Source: JBKBXU01 sp046313675
GTDB lineage: Bacteria; Bacteroidota; Bacteroidia; Cytophagales; Cytophagaceae
Assembly: GCA_046313675.1 (NCBI GenBank)
Contig: JBKBXU010000211.1
Coordinates: 1-8,294, forward strand
Direction: 5' to 3'
Length of the DNA: 8,294 bases
This document shows, piece after piece, positions 1-7,248 of the stretch (position 1 is the stretch's first letter; each line of letters starts with the position of its first letter). Made by a program: the position numbers and the translations under genes. The notes beneath the pieces were generated by a model, which searched no databases, was not told where the DNA came from, and was given only the letters and a program-made list of their open reading frames with translations.

Positions 1-1162
1 ATTTTGCAGGATGTGCTGTGGCTAAGAAAATGCCGGTAGCATCATCTCCTGTTTCTTTGAGATATTCTGTCAACCCAAGGTAGCCAACTGCGCCGTGAGG
101 ATCCATGACATACCCTGTTTTATCAAAGATCATTTTCATGGCTTCACGTGTCTGTGCATCTGTATAGGTTTTGCCTTTTACCTCAGCCCTTACTTTGTCA
201 ATATCGTTTTGATAAAGATCAGTCAGACGGTAAAAATTGCTTGGATTACCAACATCCATGGCATTGGAAATGGTCATCACAGAAGGTTTTGGGTTGAATT
301 TCCCGCCTAAAAGATATTGAGGAATAATGTCATTGGCATTTGTTGAGGCAATAAATTTATGAACAGGCAGCCCCATTTTTTTTCCGATAAGTCCACCGCA
401 GATGTTTCCGAAATTTCCGCTAGGGACTGAAAAAACTACTGGTTTCCCCAATTTCTTCACCTGTGCATAGGCGTAGAAATAATAAAAAGATTGAGGGATT
501 AACCTGCTAATATTAATTGAGTTGGCGGAACTAAGGTTGAATTTTGCGCTAAGTTCCAGATCCAGGAATGCCTCCTTTACCAGTTTCTGACAATCATCAA
601 ATGTGCCCAATACTTCCAGTGCAGTCACATTTTGCCCAAGGGTTGTCAATTGTTTTTCCTGAATTTCACTTACTTTTCCGCTTGGATAAAGAATGGTCAC
701 TTTGATGCCGGGCATACCTATGAATCCCTGAGCAACGGCACTACCGGTATCACCGGAGGTAGCTACCAAAATATTGACTTCCCTTTTTTCCTGCTCAAGG
801 AAGTAAGCCATTATTCTGGCCATAAATCGTGCACCAAAATCCTTGAATGCAAGCGAAGGGCCATGAAATAATTCCAGCACATGAATGTTGTCATGAACCT
901 TTATCACCGGAGCATCAAAGGAAAGCATATCATCAATAATTGATTTTAGCCGGGCTTCCGGAATGTCTTCTCCTATAAGTGCTTTGCTAACCTCAAAAGC
1001 GATTTCCTGAAAGCTTAATTTATCTATATTGTCATAGAATGTTTTAGGAAGTACCGGTATGGACTTTGGCATAAATAAGCCGTTATCCGAGGGCAAGCCT
1101 TTAAATACGGCTTCCTTGAAACTTACTTCTGTAGTTTGATGATTTGTGCTGTATAATTTCAT
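1..1162 (-). CDS. thrC: Threonine synthase, 3' end cut off by the window edge
   Basis: This is threonine synthase, a PLP-dependent fold-type II enzyme that converts O-phospho-L-homoserine and water to L-threonine and phosphate in the cytoplasm, the last step of the pathway. Reading the minus strand from ATG at 1162 gives 387 uninterrupted codons with no stop before base 1. Family members are roughly 430-440 residues, so about 45-50 C-terminal residues lie outside the window. The N-terminus MKLYSTNHQTTEVSFKEAV is typical of bacterial ThrC. The PLP-lysine motif HGPSLAFKDFGARF is present with Lys107. It is followed by the phosphate-cup motif ATSGDTGSA, by SVPSGNFGN, and near the edge by DPHGAVGY and LATAHPAK. 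It begins 23 bp after the thrB stop, so it is the third gene of a thrABC operon. There is no clear Shine-Dalgarno sequence, which is normal for Bacteroidota. The identification is firm; the C-terminus is unseen. Confidence 0.95.
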   Translation of the reverse strand, partial: MKLYSTNHQTTEVSFKEAVFKGLPSDNGLFMPKSIPVLPKTFYDNIDKLSFQEIAFEVSKALIGEDIPEARLKSIIDDMLSFDAPVIKVHDNIHVLELFHGPSLAFKDFGARFMARIMAYFLEQEKREVNILVATSGDTGSAVAQGFIGMPGIKVTILYPSGKVSEIQEKQLTTLGQNVTALEVLGTFDDCQKLVKEAFLDLELSAKFNLSSANSINISRLIPQSFYYFYAYAQVKKLGKPVVFSVPSGNFGNICGGLIGKKMGLPVHKFIASTNANDIIPQYLLGGKFNPKPSVMTISNAMDVGNPSNFYRLTDLYQNDIDKVRAEVKGKTYTDAQTREAMKMIFDKTGYVMDPHGAVGYLGLTEYLKETGDDATGIFLATAHPAK

Positions 1163-1185
1163 TAAAATCAGGTATATCTAAGAAA

Positions 1186-2121
1186 CTAATCTAATATAAG
1201 AGGGCCGACATTGTTTATTTTAGAAACGTATACTTCGCTGCCAATGCCAATGGAAGCAAATGCCTTTGACATTGCCTCTCCAGCTTTGCGTGCGGAGGAC
1301 TCGTCTCTGCAAAGGGCAAATACCGAAGGTCCCGAACCGGAAATTCCACAGCCTAAAGCGCCTGCTTCCAGGGCACTTGATTTTACCTCATAAAAATGTG
1401 GAATCAATATAGATCTTACTGGTTCGACAATGACATCCTGCATGGAGCGGCCTATGAGGTCGTAATCTCCCATAAACAATCCCGAAATTAATCCACCTAC
1501 ATTCCCCCATTGAATAACAGCATCTTTAAGCAAAACCTGCTTTCTAAGAATAGAACGTGCGTCTTTGGTTTGAACCTCTATCTGGGGATGGATAATAGTC
1601 GTATATAAACCTGCCGGTGTCGGGATTCTTACTACGTCCAATGGATCGTAACTTCGTATTAAAACAAAGCCCCCAAACAAGCCAGGAGCAACGTTATCAG
1701 CATGGGCAGAGCCACAGGCAATACGTTCACCTTCCATAGCGAAAGGGAGAAGATCCTCCTGTTTCAGAGGACAATCCAGTAATTGATTAATTGCAAAAAC
1801 ACCTGCTACAGAACTGGCGGCACTGGAACCCAGGCCACTGCCCAAAGGCATTTTTTTATTAAGAGAAATTTCAACAGGCAGATCGCTTTCTCCAATATGA
1901 TCAAGAAAATTTTTAATGGAAACACCAACTGTATTTTTGTATGGATCCAGGGTAAGCCGCCCGTCATCTCCGGTTATAGAGTTTATTTTTAGCCCCTTAC
2001 CCGCGCCTTTTTTAAGTATAACTTCATCACCTGGGTTGTCTACGGCAAAGCCAAGTACATCAAACCCACATACCACATTTGCTACAGTGGCAGGAGCAAA
2101 AACTTTTATACTTTCTTTCAT
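1186..2121 (-). CDS. thrB: Homoserine kinase
   Basis: Homoserine kinase of the GHMP kinase superfamily phosphorylates homoserine with ATP to O-phosphohomoserine, the substrate of ThrC. From ATG 2121 the product is 311 residues, the usual family length (E. coli ThrB is 310). GHMP motif 1 is at about 10-26 (PATVANVVCGFDVLGFA). The glycine/serine-rich ATP loop is at 92-106 (PLGSGLGSSAASSVA). The homoserine-binding segment GSAHADNVAPGLFGG is at 137-151. The C-terminal GHMP motif GCGISGSGPSVFALC is at 257-271. An in-frame ATG at 2163 would add 14 residues (MDISPEKISGTKLI) with no counterpart in the family as I recall it. I prefer 2121 because MKESIKVFAPAT aligns with normal ThrB starts; neither start has a convincing SD. 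It lies 51 bp after the thrA stop and 23 bp before thrC, consistent with co-transcription. Confidence 0.94.
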   Translation of the reverse strand: MKESIKVFAPATVANVVCGFDVLGFAVDNPGDEVILKKGAGKGLKINSITGDDGRLTLDPYKNTVGVSIKNFLDHIGESDLPVEISLNKKMPLGSGLGSSAASSVAGVFAINQLLDCPLKQEDLLPFAMEGERIACGSAHADNVAPGLFGGFVLIRSYDPLDVVRIPTPAGLYTTIIHPQIEVQTKDARSILRKQVLLKDAVIQWGNVGGLISGLFMGDYDLIGRSMQDVIVEPVRSILIPHFYEVKSSALEAGALGCGISGSGPSVFALCRDESSARKAGEAMSKAFASIGIGSEVYVSKINNVGPLILD

Positions 2122-2172
2122 AATGAGCTTAGTCCCGGAAATTTTTTCTGGTGATATATCCATACCGGTATA

Positions 2173-4632
2173 TTAACTTTTCAAATAATTGCTTATGCTG
2201 ATGATTTCAGCAAAAACTCCCGCTGCAGTAACTTCTGCTCCAGCTCCGGGTCCTTTTATAACCAAAGGGCGTTCCATATACCTTTCGGTGGTAAAAGAAA
2301 TCATATTATCACTTCCTGACAATGAATAGAATGGGTGCGTGCTATCTACGGCTTCAAGGCTAACGGTGGCTTTCCCTTTTTCCAGTTTGGCTATAAAGCG
2401 TAAAACTTGTCCTTTTTTCTCAGCATCATCCCTCTTTTTGGAGAATACATCATTGTGCTTTTCAAGTTCAACCATGAATGCATCCACCGTTTTAGCTTTT
2501 CTGCACGATTCAGGAAGTATGTTTTCAACCTTAACATCTTCAAATTCCAATGGATAACCGGCCTCACGTGAAAGAATAAGAATCTTTCTTGCCACATCCA
2601 TTCCGTTCAAATCATCCCTTGGATCAGGTTCAGTGAAGCCTTTTTCTTTTGCTTGTGACACCACATCACTGAATTTTGCATCACCTTTGAAGGTATTAAA
2701 TATATAAGACAGGGTTCCTGAAAGGATCCCTTCTATTCGTACAATGGTATCTCCGCTGAATTTCAGGTCACGCAGGGTGTTGATAACAGGCAATCCTGCA
2801 CCCACATTGGTTTCATAAAGAAACTTCACTCCATGTTTTACAGCGGCATCCTGAAGGCGATCATAATCTTTATATGATCCTGAATTTGCCAGCTTATTTG
2901 GTGTAACTATAGAGATGCTTGATCCCAGAACATTTTCATAATGCTTAACAACTTCTTTGCTTGAAGTACAATCAACAAACACACTGTTTGGCAGGTTCAG
3001 GGTCTCCATTTGCTTAACAAATCCTGCCATATCTGCTTTCACGCCATTTTTATCAAGGGCATCTTTCCATCCTTTCAGACTTATTCCGTCCTCATTGAAA
3101 AGCATTTTTTTGCTGTTGGAAATAGCAACAATGTTAATGTTGAGAGACTTCTGTTTTACAAGGTGGAATGCCTGCTTGCAGATCTGATCAAGCAGTGTGC
3201 CGCCTATAAGTCCAAGACCAACTACAAAGAGATTTAAGGATTTTATGTCAGAAAGGAAGAATGCCTCGTGCAGGGAGTTCAGTGCTTTTGACAGGTCAAC
3301 CTTATTTATTACCACAGACAGGTTAAATTCTGAAGACCCCTGTGCTATGGCAACTACATTTATACCGTTTTTGCCCATGGCCGTGAATAGCTTCCCGGAT
3401 ATTCCCGGAGTATTACGCATATTTTCACCTATGATGGCAAGTATAGACAGGTTGTGTTCTATTTTTACTTTTTCAATTTTCTTATTTCGGATTGCCTGCT
3501 CAAATTCCTCTTCCAGGGCTTCCTTAGCCGCCTGAGCATCTTTAGGGTCAACCGCAAAACATATGGAATACTCAGACGAGGCCTGAGTGATAAGAATTAC
3601 GTTTACTTTTCTTAAAGCCAAAGCTCCAAAGACACGGGCAGAAATACCAGGAACACCAACCATACCACTACCTTGAATAGTAATCAAAGCAATGCTATCG
3701 ATGGATGATATTCCTTTGATCATATAGTCATTTGCCTTGGTTTTTTCACTGATAAGAGTCCCTTCAAATTTTGGGTTGAAGGTATTTCTTATGCGAATAG
3801 GGATCTTTTTGTTAAAGGCAGGTTGTAAGGTCGGAGGATAAATAACTTTAGCTCCAAAATGCGACATTTCCATCGCCTCTACATAAGATATGGTTGGCAG
3901 GGTGAACGCCCTCTTAACCGTTCTCGGGTCAGCAGTCATTACACCATCTACATCTGTCCATATTTCAATTTCCTCGGCACCTAAGGCAGCACCTACTACT
4001 GCTACAGTATAGTCAGAACCTCCGCGACCCAGTGTCGTGGTTTCATTTTTTTCGGTAGAGCTGATAAATCCGGTGATTGTCTGAATCGATTTTTTATTTT
4101 TAAAATGTTCGATGATGTTCTTATCGGTCACTTTAAAATCAATTCGTGCAGCACCAAAGGTGTTATCGGTTTTAATCAATTGACGTGCATCAACAAAATC
4201 ACATGGAACGCCACTTTGAGTTGCGTATTCTGCAATTATATAAGTAGAAAGTCGTTCACCGAAACTTAATGCCAGATCCAATGTGCGTGGCGAAAGTTCT
4301 TTTAACAGGTAAACTCCATGCAGTAAATCCTCAAGTTCATTAATGATGATCTTGATATTGGCAACTACCTTGCTTTGATTTTTTACATCAATAAGGGCTT
4401 TGATTACCGTTATGTGTCTTTTCTCAATATCTTTCAGAAGCTGATGATAATCTTCATCGCTTTCAGAAGCTTTTCTGCTTAATTCAATCAGTTGATTGGT
4501 AATACCGGACATGGCAGAAAATACTACAGCCACATCTGACTTACTTTTCCTGTACCCCTGCAGTATCTCCACAACCTGTTTGATGCTTTCCGGTGTTCCT
4601 ACCGAAGTACCGCCAAACTTTAGGACTTTCAT
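2173..4632 (-). CDS. thrA: Bifunctional aspartokinase I / homoserine dehydrogenase I
   Basis: This fused enzyme carries out two steps of the aspartate pathway: ATP-dependent phosphorylation of aspartate, and NAD(P)H reduction of aspartate semialdehyde to homoserine. At 819 residues it matches E. coli ThrA/MetL-type fusions (about 810-820). Residues 1-290 are the aspartokinase domain, with KFGGTSVG (5-12), SFGERLS (123-129), GRGGSDYT (202-209) and DVDGVMTADPR (227-237). Residues about 310-455 hold two ACT regulatory subdomains. Each has the effector signature seen in threonine-sensitive enzymes: ITQASSEYSICF (348-359) and IAQGSSEFNLSV (429-440). Residues about 466-600 are the Rossmann domain (GLGLIGGTL, 472-480; VTPNKLANSG, 576-585). 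Residues about 605-815 are the dehydrogenase catalytic domain, with ETNVGAGLP (607-615), GILSGTLSYIFN (635-646) and EPDPRDDLNGMDVARK, in which Asp679 and Lys683 match the catalytic pair of the family. No key residue is missing, so feedback inhibition by threonine is expected from family knowledge. First gene of thrABC. Confidence 0.97.
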   Translation of the reverse strand: MKVLKFGGTSVGTPESIKQVVEILQGYRKSKSDVAVVFSAMSGITNQLIELSRKASESDEDYHQLLKDIEKRHITVIKALIDVKNQSKVVANIKIIINELEDLLHGVYLLKELSPRTLDLALSFGERLSTYIIAEYATQSGVPCDFVDARQLIKTDNTFGAARIDFKVTDKNIIEHFKNKKSIQTITGFISSTEKNETTTLGRGGSDYTVAVVGAALGAEEIEIWTDVDGVMTADPRTVKRAFTLPTISYVEAMEMSHFGAKVIYPPTLQPAFNKKIPIRIRNTFNPKFEGTLISEKTKANDYMIKGISSIDSIALITIQGSGMVGVPGISARVFGALALRKVNVILITQASSEYSICFAVDPKDAQAAKEALEEEFEQAIRNKKIEKVKIEHNLSILAIIGENMRNTPGISGKLFTAMGKNGINVVAIAQGSSEFNLSVVINKVDLSKALNSLHEAFFLSDIKSLNLFVVGLGLIGGTLLDQICKQAFHLVKQKSLNINIVAISNSKKMLFNEDGISLKGWKDALDKNGVKADMAGFVKQMETLNLPNSVFVDCTSSKEVVKHYENVLGSSISIVTPNKLANSGSYKDYDRLQDAAVKHGVKFLYETNVGAGLPVINTLRDLKFSGDTIVRIEGILSGTLSYIFNTFKGDAKFSDVVSQAKEKGFTEPDPRDDLNGMDVARKILILSREAGYPLEFEDVKVENILPESCRKAKTVDAFMVELEKHNDVFSKKRDDAEKKGQVLRFIAKLEKGKATVSLEAVDSTHPFYSLSGSDNMISFTTERYMERPLVIKGPGAGAEVTAAGVFAEIISISNYLKS

Positions 4633-4712
4633 ATGTATATTTTTCTGTATTAAATGCTAAAGTTGATAATATTTTAGAAATTATCATACTTTTTATACCG
4701 TATAATTACCTG

Positions 4713-4720
4713 CAAAATTA
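4713..4720 (-). promoter_or_regulatory. Candidate -7 promoter element for thrABC
   Basis: On the minus strand this reads TAATTTTG, an exact match to the Bacteroidota -7 consensus TAnnTTTG. It would place the transcript start near 4706 and give a thrA 5' untranslated region of about 74 nt. The weakness is that the expected position of the -33 box, 19-21 nt upstream, shows no TTTG or TTG. In AT-rich DNA an octamer with six fixed positions can easily arise by chance. Confidence 0.35.
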
Positions 4721-4798
4721 CTTTATTCCTCTCAGGCTTCCATAATTTTCTTTAAATATGAGCAAGAGCAGTCATGTGAAATGGGCTTTGTGAATCAT

Positions 4799-4821
4799 AT
4801 AAATCCGGTTAATGGATTTAT
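4799..4821. other. 8-bp inverted repeat with 7-nt loop in the divergent spacer
   Basis: ATAAATCC (4799-4806) and GGATTTAT (4814-4821) are perfect reverse complements around the loop GGTTAAT. On the plus strand the stem is followed by a short T run (4821-4824), but no plus-strand gene lies upstream to terminate. An operator-like site or a chance palindrome is as likely as a transcript structure. Confidence 0.3.
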
Positions 4822-4922
4822 TTTCACTTATTATTTGCTGCAAATGAGCAACTTGTAATAAAAGAAAAAAAATTTGTCAACATAAAAATTCCATTGCCGG
4901 TTACATACATAGGGAATGAATT

Positions 4923-4942
4923 GAGGAGATAAAGGAGGAGAT
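4923..4942 (+). promoter_or_regulatory. Strong duplicated Shine-Dalgarno sequence
   Basis: The octamer GAGGAGAT occurs twice, at 4923-4930 and 4935-4942, separated by AAAG. The second copy completes AAAGGAGG (4931-4938), a near-perfect complement of the 16S rRNA 3' end, four bases before the ATG at 4943. This fixes the start of the lipoprotein gene. It stands out because every other gene in the window lacks a recognisable SD, which is the norm in Bacteroidota. Confidence 0.75.
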
Positions 4943-6139
4943 ATGAGAAATAGTTATACGAAAGCTATTTACGGTTTAACGGTTCTTAGTTTGTTGGTGA
5001 TGACGGGGTGCAGGCAGAGTCCTGAAAGGGTAGTTGAAAAATATCTTGAATATACCTTCCTGGATAACAAAGGAAAGAAAGCATATAAATTGCTTTCAGC
5101 AGAAGATAAGTCTTATAAAACTGAAAAAGAATTTCTAAAAGACTTCAGAAAGAATAACATACTGGATGGAAAAGTCATCAAGAAATATGCTGACAAGTAT
5201 GATTATGAAATTACACATGTACGCAGCAATGGAGATAGCTCTTTTGTAAAAGTCAGGCTTACCAAGCCAAATGCAGAAAACATACTAAATGAAATGGTTA
5301 ACTACGCCATGTTTACGGTTTTAACCAAGAAGAATGAGTATGAGAAAAATGCGTCGGTAGTGGAAAAATTTAATCAATTGCTACTGAGCAGTGCTGCCGA
5401 AACGGTCACAGAAGAGAAAGAATTCATTGTGATAAAAGAGAATAGGAAATATAAATTGTTCCTTGATCTTGGGCTTCCTGTAAAAAAAGAAAAAATCCGG
5501 GAGCAGGTTCAGGAATTAAAGAATAGTGCTACAAAGAATGAAAAGTTCATCAATTATGATGCTGCATTAAAGACGTACAAAAAAATGTATTCGATGGAAA
5601 AGGATGAGGAAGTCAGAGGTAAAATTGATGAACTTGAGTATATGAAAAAAAATACCATCGGAATAGGTGAGGAAAGGCAATTTGGCAATCTTAAATTTAA
5701 ACCTGAAAAGATTGAGGTTCGCCGGGTAAATATGATGAAAATGAACTGGTATGCAGGCGTTCCCGTGAGGGATGTTTCCGATGAGGAATATTTTGTGTTG
5801 ACCTTTACGGCAACCAATACCTCCAAGGATCAGATATTTTCATACGAAGACGAGAATAAGCACATAACTGAAAATATGGTCAGGGATAATCTGGGAAACA
5901 CCATGCATGAATTTGGCCCTTCCTATGACATCTATTGTGTAGAGGATAATGAATACAAGAAGCTGGGGCCGGGGGAAAGCCGGAAATATAAAGTTGTATG
6001 TGATGCACCCGTAACTATGGCCGACCTGTTTTTATGGGAAATAAAACTTTATACAGATAATCAAAAAACAGAGGAAAGGGCATTTATTCCTTTTGAGAGA
6101 GTTGAAATTCTTGAAAATTTAAAGATGGCTCAGAACTAA
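4943..6139 (+). CDS. Uncharacterised lipoprotein with NTF2-like-type N-terminal and DUF4352-like C-terminal regions
   Basis: I do not recognise a named gene. The 398-residue product starts with a lipoprotein signal: positive n-region MRNSYTK, hydrophobic stretch 8-20, and lipobox VMTGC with Cys23, so it should be exported and lipid-anchored. Residues about 27-175 (SPERVVEKYLEYTFLDNKGKKAY...) resemble the small secreted DUF4878/NTF2-like domains, in which a helix-rich start is followed by strands. Residues about 180-237 are Lys/Glu-rich and helical, possibly a linker or a single TPR-like hairpin (NYDAALKTYKKMY). Residues about 238-392 look like a DUF4352-type immunoglobulin-like domain: a strand with YFVLTFTATNTS, then RDNLGNTM, then LGPGESRKYKVVCDAP. 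The start is set by a strong SD. The gene is monocistronic, divergent from thrA, and ends at a hairpin terminator shared with convergent mdh. Domain names are inferred from pattern recall only. Function is unknown; an envelope role is the safest statement. Confidence 0.85.
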   Translation: MRNSYTKAIYGLTVLSLLVMTGCRQSPERVVEKYLEYTFLDNKGKKAYKLLSAEDKSYKTEKEFLKDFRKNNILDGKVIKKYADKYDYEITHVRSNGDSSFVKVRLTKPNAENILNEMVNYAMFTVLTKKNEYEKNASVVEKFNQLLLSSAAETVTEEKEFIVIKENRKYKLFLDLGLPVKKEKIREQVQELKNSATKNEKFINYDAALKTYKKMYSMEKDEEVRGKIDELEYMKKNTIGIGEERQFGNLKFKPEKIEVRRVNMMKMNWYAGVPVRDVSDEEYFVLTFTATNTSKDQIFSYEDENKHITENMVRDNLGNTMHEFGPSYDIYCVEDNEYKKLGPGESRKYKVVCDAPVTMADLFLWEIKLYTDNQKTEERAFIPFERVEILENLKMAQN

Positions 6140-6153
6140 TATACTAATATACT
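6136..6153 (+). repeat. Short tandem repeat CTAATATA x2.25 at the lipoprotein stop codon
   Basis: CTAATATA is repeated twice in tandem and followed by CT. The first copy contains the TAA stop (6137-6139). Together with the flanking bases it supplies stops in all three plus-strand frames (TAA 6137, TAA 6145, TGA 6153). It is probably a minor replication-slippage product. Confidence 0.5.
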
Positions 6154-6164
6154 GAAGATAAAAT

Positions 6165-6205
6165 AAGCCACAGAAGACCGGTGTATATGCCGGTTTCTGT
6201 GGCTT
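6165..6205. terminator. Bidirectional intrinsic terminator between the lipoprotein gene and mdh
   Basis: AAGCCACAGAA (6165-6175) pairs with TTCTGTGGCTT (6195-6205), and ACCGG (6177-6181) pairs with CCGGT (6190-6194). The result is a 16-bp stem with a single bulged G (6176) and an 8-nt loop. On the plus strand it is followed by TTTATTATTAAT, and on the minus strand by TTATTTTAT, so it can end transcripts from both converging genes. It starts 25 bp after the lipoprotein stop and ends 15 bp before the mdh stop. Confidence 0.88.
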
Positions 6206-6220
6206 TATTATTAATGTGGA

Positions 6221-7159
6221 TTAAGCTTTTGCAGAGATGTTATCCAGCACGCTCATTACTTCTTTAACGTGTTTTCTGGAAACCTGAAGAAGCTCTTTTT
6301 CTTCTTCGTTAAGCTGAAGCTCTATAACTTTTTCAATTCCGTTTTTACCAAGTATTACAGGTACTCCAAGGTAGCAGTCATTGATGCCGTATTCGCCTTC
6401 AAGTTTAATACAAACCGGAACGATTTTTCTCTGGTCTTTTACAATGGCTTCAACCATTTGAGCAGCAGCAGATCCTGGGGCATACCAGGCAGACGTGCCC
6501 ATTAACTTTACAAGTTCTCCACCACCGTTTTTGGTTCTTTCTATAATGGCGTCAAGTTTATCTTTAGCTACAAGTTCGGTTACCGGAATACCACCAACCG
6601 TAGTATATCTTGGAAGAGGCACCATAGTATCGCCATGGCCACCCAACAACATGCCCTGAATTTCTTTTGGAGAGCAGTTGATTTCTTCGGCAAGGAATGC
6701 TCTGTAACGTGCAGTATCAAGAATTCCGGCCATACCTATAACCCGTTCTCTTGGGAATTTGCTGGCAAGGTGTGCACAGTAAGTCATCACATCAAGTGGG
6801 TTAGAAACCACCACAATGATGCAGTTGGGAGAATATTTGATTACGTTTTCAGTTACCGTTTGTACGATCCCGGCATTGGTAGAAATAAGATCATCACGGG
6901 TCATGCCTGGTTTTCTCGGAAGGCCTGAGGTAATAACTACTACATCGGAGTTTGTGGTTTTTGAATAATCGTTGGTAACACCAATGGTACGGGTGTCATA
7001 TTGATTAATGGGGGCCTTTTGCCAGATATCAAGAGCTTTACCTTCAGCAAATCCTTCTTTGATATCAAGTAATACAACTTCGTTTACTATTTCTTTATAG
7101 GCCAAAACATCTGCGCAGGTTGCGCCTACATTACCTGCTCCTACTACGGTTACTTTCAT
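6221..7159 (-). CDS. mdh: Malate dehydrogenase (NAD-dependent, LDH-like type)
   Basis: Malate dehydrogenase interconverts malate and oxaloacetate with NAD in the TCA cycle. From ATG 7159 the product is 312 residues, the usual length for the LDH-like MDH of Bacteroidota. The Rossmann motif is GAGNVGAT (7-14), with Asp32 at the end of the second strand binding the NAD ribose. The active-site loop RKPGMTRDDL carries Arg82 and Arg88. Arg82 at the specificity position, where lactate dehydrogenase has Gln, indicates malate/oxaloacetate. Asn120 lies in VSNPLDV, Asp148 and Arg151 lie in LDTARYR, and the catalytic His175 lies in GGHGDTMV. An upstream in-frame ATG at 7198 would add 13 residues (MSENLTSLKHPDK) before the conserved MKVTVVGAG and is rejected. 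It is monocistronic, convergent with the lipoprotein gene and divergent from the DUF4846 gene. The bases before the start show no SD. Confidence 0.96.
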   Translation of the reverse strand: MKVTVVGAGNVGATCADVLAYKEIVNEVVLLDIKEGFAEGKALDIWQKAPINQYDTRTIGVTNDYSKTTNSDVVVITSGLPRKPGMTRDDLISTNAGIVQTVTENVIKYSPNCIIVVVSNPLDVMTYCAHLASKFPRERVIGMAGILDTARYRAFLAEEINCSPKEIQGMLLGGHGDTMVPLPRYTTVGGIPVTELVAKDKLDAIIERTKNGGGELVKLMGTSAWYAPGSAAAQMVEAIVKDQRKIVPVCIKLEGEYGINDCYLGVPVILGKNGIEKVIELQLNEEEKELLQVSRKHVKEVMSVLDNISAKA

Positions 7160-7217
7160 TTTATCAGGGTGTTTTAGTGAGGTTAAATTTTCAGACAAAA
7201 AAGCTATTTGTATGGTA

Positions 7218-7248
7218 CAAATTTATTAATTTGAACTTAACTATGAAA
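7218..7248 (-). promoter_or_regulatory. Predicted Bacteroidota-type promoter of mdh
   Basis: On the minus strand the -7 element TAAATTTG (7225 down to 7218) matches TAnnTTTG exactly. TTTC (7248 down to 7245) sits 19 bases upstream at the -33 position, a three-of-four match to TTTG. The predicted transcript start is about 7210-7212, giving a leader of about 50 nt before the ATG at 7159. The -33 element overlaps the first codons of the divergent lipoprotein gene. Confidence 0.5.

Larger units (their letters stand above)
4633..4942. other. Divergent intergenic region between thrA and the lipoprotein gene
   Basis: This 310-bp AT-rich spacer holds the promoters of the thr operon (leftward) and the lipoprotein gene (rightward). 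I find no convincing gene in it. Near thrA there is an all-A/T inverted repeat TGATAAT/ATTATCA (4664-4670 and 4680-4686, 9-nt loop), which is probably too weak to be a regulatory stem. In the middle is an 8-bp hairpin at 4799-4821, listed separately. At 4834-4844 is the short palindrome TTTGCTGCAAA, which overlaps a 5-bp stem TTGCT/AGCAA (4835-4839 and 4847-4851). The lipoprotein's duplicated ribosome-binding sequence occupies 4923-4942. I could not identify a Bacteroidota-type promoter for the rightward gene; the best partial -7 match is TACATAGG at 4906-4913, without a suitable -33 element. Confidence 0.6.

Noticed and set aside
2122..2163. Upstream ATG of thrB giving a 14-residue N-terminal extension
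   Set aside because: The extension has no family counterpart that I recall; starting at 2121 gives the standard 311-residue length and a standard N-terminus.
95..3535. Plus-strand open frames of about 60-112 codons opposite thrC, thrB and thrA
   Set aside because: They lie antisense to well-conserved coding sequence, have low-complexity or implausible compositions, and lack recognisable domains or translation signals.
4540..4687. Possible thr leader peptide on the minus strand starting at ATG 4687 (MIISKILSTLAFNTEKYTY...)
   Set aside because: It has scattered Thr and Ile but no run of them, no SD, and it continues out of frame into thrA without a nearby stop, unlike an attenuation leader.
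5554..5826. 90-codon minus-strand open frame inside the lipoprotein gene
   Set aside because: Its Ser/Phe-rich product is what the complement of a Lys/Glu-rich gene would produce; no SD or family resemblance.
7160..7198. Upstream ATG of mdh adding 13 residues
   Set aside because: Family members begin directly at the MKVTVVGAG strand, and the extra residues are unlike any known domain.
7120..7242. Upstream ATG extending the DUF4846 gene by 41 residues
   Set aside because: It overlaps the mdh start region and mdh leader on the other strand, and would put a second hydrophobic block before an already complete signal sequence.
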